Made by a program: the position numbers and the translations under genes. A DNA stretch of 5,312 nt, taken from assembly GCA_023423015.1 (NCBI GenBank), contig JAFAGE010000186.1, positions 1 to 5,312 on the forward strand. Reading direction: 5' to 3'. Of the stretch, positions 1 through 5,312 are shown in pieces. A model generated the notes under the pieces. It did not search any database and was not told where the DNA came from. It saw nothing but the letters and a program-made list of their open reading frames with translations. Position 1 is the first letter of the stretch; the number at the start of each line of letters is the position of its first letter. The DNA is from Bacteroidota bacterium (GTDB lineage: Bacteria > Bacteroidota > Bacteroidia > Chitinophagales > Chitinophagaceae).

Positions 1-1
1 C

Positions 2-1750
2 GGGCTGCACAACATGCGCACGCTCGATAGCATGAAGCGTGAGAAACAACTCAAGATATCTTCCGAAACCGTGTATGTGTATGCACCCCTTTCACACCGT
101 ATGGGTTTGTACAACATCAAAACAGAAATGGAAGACCTGTCGATGAAATACCTTGAACCCGATGCGTACAAGGAAATCGCGCGTAAGCTTGCAGAAACCA
201 GGAGGGAACGTTCGCGATACATCAATGAATTTATTCGTCCGCTTCGCGATAAACTTGAAAGGAACGGCTTCAATTTCGAAATATACGGACGGCCGAAAAG
301 CATTCACTCGATATGGAACAAAATGCGGAAGAAAGGAGTGGAGTTTGAAGAAGTATACGACCTGTTCGCTATTCGGGTAATATTGAATTCACCGCCGGAA
401 CGTGAAAAGGAAGATTGCTGGAAGGTGTATTCTTTCATTACTGATGAGTATACACCTTCTCCTGAACGACTGCGCGACTGGCTGAGCAATCCGAAATCGA
501 ATGGATACGAAGCATTGCATACAACAGTGATGGGGCCACAGGGGAAATGGGTTGAAGTGCAGATACGCACCAAGCGAATGAATGAAATCGCAGAAAAAGG
601 CCTGGCTGCACACTGGAAATATAAGGAAGGTGGAAACGATGAAGGCAGATTTGAAAAATGGTTCCAGCAGATACGCGAAGTATTGAGTGCGCAGGATACT
701 GATTCGGTCGATTTTCTGCAGGATTTCAAAACCAGTTTTCTTACCGAAGAAATATATGTATACACGCCAAAAGGCGATGTAAAAATGTTGCCGGTGGGTT
801 CTTCAGCGCTCGATTTTGCATTTGCAATTCACAGTGCTGTGGGTTCACAATGTATCGGCGCAAAGGTGAACCACAAACTTGTACCTATCAGTCATAAGCT
901 CCGCAGTGGCGACCAGGTAGAAATTATCACGTCGGGAAAACAAAAGCCCAACGATGACTGGTTGAACCTGGTAGTGACAGCAAAAGCAAAAACCAAGATC
1001 AAGGATGCACTCAAGGAAGAGAAAAGAAGAATTGCCGACGAAGGTAAATACACGGTGCATCGCAAACTGGAAAACATGGGTGCTGTATTCAACCAGCACA
1101 ATGTGGAAGTGATCACAAACTACTACAAGCTGAATTCTCCGCTCGATCTTTTTTACCAGGTAGCTATTAAGACCATCGACCTGAAAGAGCTGGCCGAGTT
1201 CCAGGTAATTGGCGACAAAGTAGAAGCTCCGAAACCTGTAAGACCGCCGATAGAACCAAAAACCGACCATCAGCCCGTTCCCAAAAAAGATGCTGAACTG
1301 GTCATATTTGGCGAAAGCAGCGACAGGATCGTGTATAACCTCGCAAACTGTTGTAAGCCGATCCCTGGCGATGACGTATTTGGATTTGTTACTACAGGAA
1401 AAGGATTAACCATCCACCGCACAAACTGTCCGAATGCTGCAAAACTGATGGCGAATTATGGACATAGGGTGGTAAAAACAAAGTGGGCCAGGAACAAAGA
1501 AATTTCGTTCCTGACGGGTTTGAATATCGTTGGACTCGACGATGTTGGTGTTATTCACAAAATCACCAACCTGATATCGGGAGAAATGCGCCTGAACATC
1601 AACGCAATGACCATCGAAGCAAAAGAAGGATTGTTTTACGGGAACGTAAAAATCTACGTGCATGATAAGGAGGAACTCGACGAACTGGTAGAGCATTTAA
1701 AAAAGTTGCCGGGTATTGAAACGGTGGACCGTTACGATACGGAAGGATGA
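2..1750 (+). CDS. rel: Bifunctional (p)ppGpp synthetase/hydrolase (RelA/SpoT family), 5'-truncated by window edge
   Basis: The enzyme makes (p)ppGpp from ATP and GTP/GDP and, in bifunctional members, hydrolyses it; it acts in the cytosol with the ribosome. 582 residues are visible. Numbering from the internal Met at position 14: the end of the HD hydrolase domain (HNMRT, positions 8-22); the synthetase domain at about 70-205 with YGRPKS (91-96), D116 in EVYDL, RLRD (152-155), SNGYEALHT (162-170) and E181 in VEVQIRT; a TGS domain (about 246-307); a helical region with a Pro-rich linker (about 403-425); a Cys/His zinc-finger-type domain (C446, C447, H468, C472); and a C-terminal ACT domain (about 497-575). 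D116 and E181 match the catalytic acids of streptococcal Rel. Long Rel proteins have roughly 730-750 residues, so about 150 N-terminal residues lie outside; the Met at 14 is not the start. Unusual: Gly where Arg is expected in the D-R-x-H-N motif, and RLRD in place of RxKD. Synthetase activity looks intact; hydrolase cannot be judged fully. Confidence 0.96.
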   Translation, partial: GLHNMRTLDSMKREKQLKISSETVYVYAPLSHRMGLYNIKTEMEDLSMKYLEPDAYKEIARKLAETRRERSRYINEFIRPLRDKLERNGFNFEIYGRPKSIHSIWNKMRKKGVEFEEVYDLFAIRVILNSPPEREKEDCWKVYSFITDEYTPSPERLRDWLSNPKSNGYEALHTTVMGPQGKWVEVQIRTKRMNEIAEKGLAAHWKYKEGGNDEGRFEKWFQQIREVLSAQDTDSVDFLQDFKTSFLTEEIYVYTPKGDVKMLPVGSSALDFAFAIHSAVGSQCIGAKVNHKLVPISHKLRSGDQVEIITSGKQKPNDDWLNLVVTAKAKTKIKDALKEEKRRIADEGKYTVHRKLENMGAVFNQHNVEVITNYYKLNSPLDLFYQVAIKTIDLKELAEFQVIGDKVEAPKPVRPPIEPKTDHQPVPKKDAELVIFGESSDRIVYNLANCCKPIPGDDVFGFVTTGKGLTIHRTNCPNAAKLMANYGHRVVKTKWARNKEISFLTGLNIVGLDDVGVIHKITNLISGEMRLNINAMTIEAKEGLFYGNVKIYVHDKEELDELVEHLKKLPGIETVDRYDTEG

Positions 1751-1761
1751 TTTTTCCCCCT

Positions 1762-1769
1762 TACCTTTG
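1762..1769 (+). promoter_or_regulatory. Bacteroidota-type -7 promoter element (TACCTTTG) for purA
   Basis: TACCTTTG matches the TAnnTTTG -7 consensus recognised by the Bacteroidota housekeeping sigma factor, and it sits 26 bp before the purA ATG. Transcription would start about 5-8 bases downstream, near 1775, giving a 5' leader of about 20 nt without a Shine-Dalgarno sequence, which is normal in this phylum. No TTG/TTTG -33 box is visible at the expected 19-21 bp upstream; that place lies in the last rel codons. The call therefore rests on one element plus position. If it is functional, purA can be transcribed independently of rel. Confidence 0.55.
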
Positions 1770-1795
1770 CCCTTTTTCAAAATATTCCACATATA

Positions 1796-3061
1796 ATGGT
1801 TGATGTAATTTTAGGCCTGCAGTGGGGCGACGAGGGAAAAGGCAAAATTGTAGACTTTTTCGCTCCGGGCTACGATGTGATCGCACGGTTTCAGGGTGGA
1901 CCAAATGCCGGTCACACGCTTTACGTTAAGGATAAGAAAATTGTTTTGCACCAGATTCCCTCTGGTATTTTTCACGAAAATAAAATCAACCTCATCGGAA
2001 ACGGGGTAGTGCTTGATCCCGTAACATTGAAAAGGGAATGCGAAACGGTAAAGCCTTTTGTTGCCGATTTCCGAAAAAATATTTACATCTCACAACGCAC
2101 ACACGTTATACTTCCAACTCACCGGGCCCTGGATAAGGCATCGGAACTATCAAAAGGCAATGAAAAGATCGGTTCTACACTGAAAGGTATTGGTCCGGCA
2201 TATATGGATAAGACCGGACGAAACGGGATCCGCGTTGGCGATCTGCTCGACAAGAATTTTACGTCGAATTACATCAAGTTGCGTCTGAAACACCAGAAGC
2301 TCCTTGATGGCATGAACTTCAACGAAGACATTTCTGCATGGGAAGACGAATTCCTGGAAGCCGTTGAATTTATGCGCCAGTTTAAGATTGTAAATGGTGA
2401 GTATTTCATCAACGACCAGATCAGCAAGGGCAAGAAAGTGCTGGCAGAAGGCGCCCAGGGATCCATGCTTGATGTTGATTTTGGAACCTTCCCATATGTT
2501 ACTTCTTCAAATACTATTTCGGCCGGTGTTTGTACGGGCCTCGGTGTTGCACCTCAAAAGATAAAAGAGGTAATGGGCGTTACAAAAGCATACTGTACAC
2601 GCGTGGGAAGCGGACCTTTCCCAACAGAATTGTTCGACAGCGTGGGAGAAGAGCTGAGAAAGACGGGCCAGGAATTCGGCGCAACAACCGGCAGGCCAAG
2701 ACGCTGCGGCTGGATCGACCTCGTGGCATTGAAATATACGTGCTTTGTAAATGGTACAACAAAAATCATCATGACCAAGGCCGATGTGCTCGACGCCTTC
2801 GATGAACTTTCGGTGTGCACCAGCTATAAAGTAAATGGAGAGGAAACCCAAGAAGTGCCATACCAGATGACCAGGGTGGACGTGCAACCGGTATTACAAA
2901 AATTCAAGGGTTGGAAAAAAGATATCACGCAGATTAAATCGCCCTCAGATCTGCCAGCGGAAATGAAAAATTATGTAGATTTCATTAACGGGTATTTGGG
3001 CGTAAACGTAGGCTACATCTCGAATGGACCGGGACGTGACCAGCTGATTACCGTGGAGTAA
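1796..3061 (+). CDS. purA: Adenylosuccinate synthetase
   Basis: PurA joins IMP and aspartate using GTP to form adenylosuccinate, the committed step to AMP, in the cytosol. The 421-residue product is complete (E. coli PurA has 432). Visible family motifs: QWGDEGKGK (9-17) with catalytic Asp12 in the GTP/IMP phosphate loop; GGPNAGHT (34-41) with catalytic His40; IGSTLKGIGPAYMDK (125-139); the AEGAQG...FPYVTSSNT block (217-240); ATTGRPRRCGWID (296-308) in the Asp/GTP-binding loop; TKAD (327-330), the guanine-contact segment usually written TKxD; and GPGRDQ (411-416) near the C terminus. The ATG at 1796 gives MVDVILGLQWGDEGKGK, the usual short N terminus, so the start is secure without a Shine-Dalgarno sequence. 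It lies 45 bp after rel on the same strand, with its own promoter element between. E. coli PurA is inhibited by (p)ppGpp at the GTP site, a plausible functional link to rel. Nothing appears broken. Confidence 0.98.
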   Translation: MVDVILGLQWGDEGKGKIVDFFAPGYDVIARFQGGPNAGHTLYVKDKKIVLHQIPSGIFHENKINLIGNGVVLDPVTLKRECETVKPFVADFRKNIYISQRTHVILPTHRALDKASELSKGNEKIGSTLKGIGPAYMDKTGRNGIRVGDLLDKNFTSNYIKLRLKHQKLLDGMNFNEDISAWEDEFLEAVEFMRQFKIVNGEYFINDQISKGKKVLAEGAQGSMLDVDFGTFPYVTSSNTISAGVCTGLGVAPQKIKEVMGVTKAYCTRVGSGPFPTELFDSVGEELRKTGQEFGATTGRPRRCGWIDLVALKYTCFVNGTTKIIMTKADVLDAFDELSVCTSYKVNGEETQEVPYQMTRVDVQPVLQKFKGWKKDITQIKSPSDLPAEMKNYVDFINGYLGVNVGYISNGPGRDQLITVE

Positions 3062-3077
3062 AAAAACCCAAAAAAAG

Positions 3078-3108
3078 TTTGGCGAATTAAAAACTTCGCT
3101 GAAATTTT
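3078..3108 (+). terminator. Possible weak intrinsic terminator or leader hairpin after purA
   Basis: An inverted repeat pairs 3078-3086 with 3095-3103: GCGAA/TTCGC forms the core, extended outward by two G-U and two A-U pairs, around an 8-nt loop (3087-3094). It lies 16 nt after the purA stop, is preceded by an A-rich run (3071-3076) and followed by a short TTTT (3105-3108). That is the shape of a weak rho-independent terminator. The U-tract is short and the stem is only partly GC, so it may be leaky. It might instead be a hairpin in the leader of the following gene, since a weak promoter-like arrangement overlaps the same bases. Confidence 0.4.
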
Positions 3109-3129
3109 ACAACTCAATATCACCAGAGT

Positions 3130-3570
3130 ATGGCAGCAAAAAAATCCGCAGGAAAGTCAGAATCTAAACCTCCTAAAGACACTCCTAAGAAAGCCACTTC
3201 CAAACCCAAAAAACAATTGGAAGATGACGAGCTGGAAGATGAAGAAGAGGATGATGATACTGAAGTAAGTAAGGCCTCTTCGAAGAAATCAGCAAAGCCA
3301 GCAGGCAAGAAGGGCAAGAATGACGACGATGAGGAAGACGACGAAGAGGTAGACGAAGATGAAGTGGACGATTGGGATAAGCCTGAAGAAGACGATTCCT
3401 GGGATCCTGACTTCGAAGAATTTGACCTGCCAAAATCAAAGGCTAAAAAAGCCGGTACTGGAAAGAAAGGAAAAGGCGGAGATGATGACGATCTCGGTAT
3501 TGATGATGAGTTTAAAGACATGGATCTTTTTAATGACTCTGCTATTGACGACGAAGAGGATGACTATTAA
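3130..3570 (+). CDS. Block-charged (Lys / Asp-Glu) disordered protein of unknown function
   Basis: I do not recognise a named family. The 146-residue product has 26 Lys, no Arg, 56 Asp/Glu, no Cys and no His by hand count: more than half its residues are charged, net about -30. Charge is segregated into three basic-acidic pairs: Lys/Ser/Pro/Ala-rich 1-28 then acidic 31-45; basic 48-63 then acidic 64-99; basic 102-116 then acidic 118-146. There is no signal peptide or membrane segment, so it should be cytosolic and largely disordered. The few aromatics lie in acidic stretches (W82, W91, F95, F98, F128, F134, Y146), including FEEFDL (95-100) and FKDMDL (128-133). It is probably a real gene: the ATG follows a plausible leader, the frame is intact, and pabB begins 8 bp after its stop. 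Bacterial proteins of this style include histone-like Lys-rich proteins and acidic-tailed RNA polymerase factors; either role, such as nucleic-acid or RNP binding, would be a guess. Confidence 0.85.
   Translation: MAAKKSAGKSESKPPKDTPKKATSKPKKQLEDDELEDEEEDDDTEVSKASSKKSAKPAGKKGKNDDDEEDDEEVDEDEVDDWDKPEEDDSWDPDFEEFDLPKSKAKKAGTGKKGKGGDDDDLGIDDEFKDMDLFNDSAIDDEEDDY
3220..3567 (+). repeat. Low-complexity GAN-codon tracts encoding acidic blocks
   Basis: Three tracts made mostly of GAT, GAC, GAA and GAG codons lie at 3220-3264, 3319-3426 and 3481-3567, separated by AAA/AAG-rich stretches encoding basic blocks. The synonymous codons are mixed, so this is protein-level low complexity kept by selection for acidity rather than a perfect DNA microsatellite. 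The tracts could still be length-variable between strains. Read on the opposite strand, they produce a spurious poly-serine frame. Confidence 0.6.
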
Positions 3571-3578
3571 TTAATATC

Positions 3579-4883
3579 TTGAACAGAAAGTTCACGAGTT
3601 TTCCAATAGCTGATCTTCAGCAAACTAAATTGCAAATGTTGAATTGGTGTAACCGGTTCAACATTTGTTGTTTTTTAGATAATCACAATTACCATCTCTC
3701 ACATCACAGTATCGAATGCGTTCTCGCAGCCGGCGCAAGCGACCTGGTAAGTTGCGACGCGGGCAATGCATTTTCCGAATTGAACGAATTTTCTGCCAGG
3801 CACAAGGATTGGTTATTCGGTCATTTCGGATATGATCTTAAAAACGAAACGGAACAACTTGTTTCCCGGAATCCGGACAACGTAAAATTTCCCGACCTGT
3901 TCTTTTTTGTACCAGAAATTCTTATCCGCCTGGATCAACATTCCATCAGTATCGGTACGGTACAACAACACGATGCAGGAACTGTGTGGCGGGATATTCA
4001 GGCCTCTCAAACGCTCCCTCAAAAGTCCGGGAGGATATCGGCTATACAGCAACGTTATACCCGGGAAGAGTATGTTGAAACGGTAAAAAAGCTCAAGCAA
4101 CATATTCTTCGCGGTGATTGCTATGAAATAAACTTTTGCCAGGAATTTTATGCAGAGAATGCACGCATAGATATGACGGGATTATACAAGGATCTCAGCA
4201 ACTCTTCACCTAATCCATTTTCTGCATTCTACCGGGTCAACGATTTATTCCTTTCATGCCAGAGCCCTGAGCGATTTCTGCGAAAAGAAGGCGATCATCT
4301 TTTGTCGCAACCGATCAAAGGAACATCACAGAGAATTACAGGTGATGTTGATGCGGATAAAAATAATGCGTCTGAGCTGGCAAACAGCGAAAAGGAGCGG
4401 GCAGAGAATATCATGGTAGTCGATCTTGTGCGCAATGATCTGTCGCGAATCTGTATGGAGGGTAGTGTAGTTGTGGATGAACTCTGTGCAGTTTATAGTT
4501 TTCCGCATGTGCACCAGATGATATCCACCATCAGCGGCAAATTGAAAGATGGAGTAACCTGGATAGATGCGATCCGTGCAGCATTTCCCATGGGTTCGAT
4601 GACCGGTGCTCCGAAAAAGCGTGTGATGGAAATTATTGAGAATTACGAAAAAACAAAACGTGGATTATTTTCCGGATCAATCGGGTACGTAACTCCTGAC
4701 CGGGATTTCGATTTCAACGTAGTTATAAGAAGCGTGCTTTATAATTCCACCAACCAATATCTGTCGTTTCACGCTGGATCAGCCATCACCTTTGTAAGCG
4801 ATCCTGAGAAGGAATACGACGAATGCCTTCTGAAAGCTGCGGCAATAAAAAAGGCATTGGCCGAAACCAATACCTTTCATTAG
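3579..4883 (+). CDS. pabB: Aminodeoxychorismate synthase component I (PabB)
   Basis: PabB aminates chorismate to 4-amino-4-deoxychorismate, the first step to p-aminobenzoate and folate, normally with ammonia from the glutaminase PabA. The 434-residue product carries the chorismate-binding fold from about 160 to the end: GDCYEINF (179-186), SPERFL (229-234), PIKGT (245-249), ENIMVVDLVRNDLSR (276-290), VHQMIST (311-317), FPMGSMTGAPK (336-346), MEII (350-353), GSIGY (366-370) and DPEKEYDECLLKA (408-420). Lys247 in PIKGT is the lysine characteristic of PabB; TrpE has Ala there, so anthranilate synthase is less likely. The N-terminal region (1-140) is diverged but matches the style of Bacteroidota PabB. 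The preferred start is TTG at 3579, because residues 1-19 look like coding family sequence; the first in-frame ATG (3636) would remove them. It begins 8 bp after the preceding gene with no promoter seen, suggesting co-transcription. No pabA or pabC is in the window. Its last codons overlap a minus-strand terminator. Confidence 0.93.
   Translation: MNRKFTSFPIADLQQTKLQMLNWCNRFNICCFLDNHNYHLSHHSIECVLAAGASDLVSCDAGNAFSELNEFSARHKDWLFGHFGYDLKNETEQLVSRNPDNVKFPDLFFFVPEILIRLDQHSISIGTVQQHDAGTVWRDIQASQTLPQKSGRISAIQQRYTREEYVETVKKLKQHILRGDCYEINFCQEFYAENARIDMTGLYKDLSNSSPNPFSAFYRVNDLFLSCQSPERFLRKEGDHLLSQPIKGTSQRITGDVDADKNNASELANSEKERAENIMVVDLVRNDLSRICMEGSVVVDELCAVYSFPHVHQMISTISGKLKDGVTWIDAIRAAFPMGSMTGAPKKRVMEIIENYEKTKRGLFSGSIGYVTPDRDFDFNVVIRSVLYNSTNQYLSFHAGSAITFVSDPEKEYDECLLKAAAIKKALAETNTFH
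4844..4877 (-). terminator. Intrinsic terminator of the minus-strand transglycosylase gene, embedded in the 3' end of pabB
   Basis: Read on the minus strand, 4877-4867 (AAAGGTATTGG) pairs with 4860-4850 (CCAATGCCTTT) to form an 11-bp stem with one U-G wobble, closed by the 6-nt loop TTTCGG. Stem and tail share a run of six U (4852-4847), followed by AUU. The stem starts 27 nt after the stop codon of the minus-strand gene, a typical place. On the plus strand the wobble becomes a C-A mismatch and there is no U-tail, so the element is directional and should not terminate pabB. It lies entirely within the final codons of pabB (about residues 423-433). Confidence 0.75.
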
Positions 4884-4904
4884 AGAACACAAACAGAGCA
4901 AAAT

Positions 4905-5312
4905 TTACTTGATGGCTGTAGTTTGTTGTTTATTGTTTAGCTCAAAATTATTTGCGAGTCCAGATTCATCCTTCAGCAATAATTGAACCGATTCGTTCAG
5001 AATGGAATATTTATTTGCAATAAATTTTTCCATCTGGTTAGCAGGCAACTTAAGATCATAGGTGTTTTCTGCGCTGTCCATGATCTTGTCAAATTTTGGA
5101 TTATACCTTCCAAATTCTTCCACGTCCATGTTCACGTGTTTAGCAATCACTGAAGCACGGTATTTACCCGAAATCGTTGTTGTTGATGCCTGCTCGAGTT
5201 CAGCAGCTGACAGGTTTCTGTTCAACAGGTAACCTGCAAGAGCACCTATCTGTTCGGTCGCTTCATCTCTGGTGAGCGTACAAATACTTCCCTGTCCTTC
5301 GAAGATATAATG
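4905..5312 (-). CDS. MltD-like lytic murein transglycosylase, C-terminal fragment (5' end outside window)
   Basis: The minus-strand frame is open from the window edge to TAA at 4907-4905, giving 135 C-terminal residues. Lytic transglycosylases of the MltD type cleave peptidoglycan glycan strands in the periplasm to give anhydromuropeptides. The visible part lacks the catalytic SLT domain. It starts HYIFEGQG, which I recall as the segment just after that domain in Bacteroidota members. It then has a degenerate LysM-like stretch (about 50-104): SVIAKHVNMDVEEF, NPKFDKI and YDLKLPANQMEKF follow the spacing of the IA-x-M-x-E, NP-x-F and L-x-P-x-F pattern seen between the catalytic and LysM regions of MltD proteins. 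After ILNESVQLLL the protein ends in a short Asn/Gln-rich tail without a further LysM repeat. The TTG at 5225 that could be read as a start is internal. It converges on pabB with a 21-bp gap. The family call is from recalled similarity without the active-site region. Confidence 0.7.
   Translation of the reverse strand, partial: HYIFEGQGSICTLTRDEATEQIGALAGYLLNRNLSAAELEQASTTTISGKYRASVIAKHVNMDVEEFGRYNPKFDKIMDSAENTYDLKLPANQMEKFIANKYSILNESVQLLLKDESGLANNFELNNKQQTTAIK

Noticed and set aside
845..1270. Minus-strand 141-residue open frame within rel
   Set aside because: It lies opposite clearly coding, motif-rich Rel sequence (TGS and helical regions) and shows no recognisable motif of its own.
1741..1762. 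Terminator hairpin after rel
   Set aside because: Only 4-bp pairings (GGAA/TTCC or AAGG/CCTT) with 9-12 nt loops can be made, which is too weak to call.
2507..2887. Overlapping minus- and plus-strand frames within purA
   Set aside because: All are shadows of the conserved PurA frame, and their Cys/His/Ser-rich translations resemble no family.
3078..3108. Promoter TTTG-N19-GAAATTTT for the acidic-protein gene
   Set aside because: The -7 box matches only the A and TTT of TAnnTTTG, so it is too weak to list as a feature. It is kept as a note with the overlapping hairpin.
3120..3521. Minus-strand 133-residue open frame rich in serine runs
   Set aside because: It is the reverse complement of Asp/Glu codon tracts in the acidic-protein gene. 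The Ser runs are a mirror artefact, while the plus frame has the better context next to pabB.
3220..3567. Triplex-forming (H-DNA) polypurine tract
   Set aside because: Pyrimidines at T/C of GAT/GAC codons interrupt the purine run every few bases. The longest uninterrupted runs are about a dozen bases, and there is no mirror symmetry.
3636..4883. ATG start for pabB at 3636
   Set aside because: It would remove residues that look like real PabB N terminus and leave an untranslated 65-bp gap. TTG at 3579 is preferred but not certain.
3579..4883. Anthranilate synthase component I (TrpE) instead of PabB
   Set aside because: The PIKGT lysine is the PabB hallmark (TrpE has PIAGT), and no trp genes are nearby.
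4886..4931. Plus-strand terminator after pabB
   Set aside because: The stem is AT-rich and bulged, with a 26-nt loop and no clean U-run after it.

Overview
The window reads as chromosomal DNA from a Bacteroidota bacterium, most likely in or near the Chitinophagaceae. Three things point there. Genes lack Shine-Dalgarno sequences. A TAnnTTTG-type -7 promoter element (TACCTTTG) lies just upstream of purA. The Rel, PurA, PabB and lytic transglycosylase proteins have the residue style I recall from that phylum. The placement is from memory of family sequences, not from a search.

Layout. (1) Positions 2-1750, plus strand: the 3' four fifths of a long RelA/SpoT-type (p)ppGpp synthetase/hydrolase, cut by the left window edge inside its HD hydrolase domain. 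(2) Positions 1796-3061, plus: a complete purA, adenylosuccinate synthetase, with its own promoter element in the 45-bp gap. (3) Positions 3062-3129: a gap with a hairpin that may terminate purA. (4) Positions 3130-3570, plus: a 146-residue protein of unknown function, made of three alternating lysine-rich and Asp/Glu-rich blocks and almost certainly disordered. (5) Positions 3579-4883, plus: pabB, aminodeoxychorismate synthase component I, starting only 8 bp after gene 4, probably at a TTG codon. (6) Positions 4905-5312, minus: the C-terminal part of an MltD-like lytic murein transglycosylase, convergent with pabB and cut by the right edge. Its intrinsic terminator appears to lie inside the last codons of pabB. 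No stretch longer than 68 bp lacks a gene. No RNA gene, CRISPR array or mobile element was seen.

Functional links. Rel makes and degrades (p)ppGpp. PurA commits IMP to AMP using GTP and is a known (p)ppGpp-inhibited enzyme in E. coli. PabB feeds folate, whose one-carbon units are used in purine synthesis. The plus-strand genes therefore have a loose nucleotide/stringent-response theme, although the sequence does not prove co-regulation. The least understood element is the block-charged protein between purA and pabB. It carries two copies of a short F-x-x-[FM]-D-L motif and paired Trp-Asp motifs within acidic stretches. It is the best candidate here for undescribed biology.
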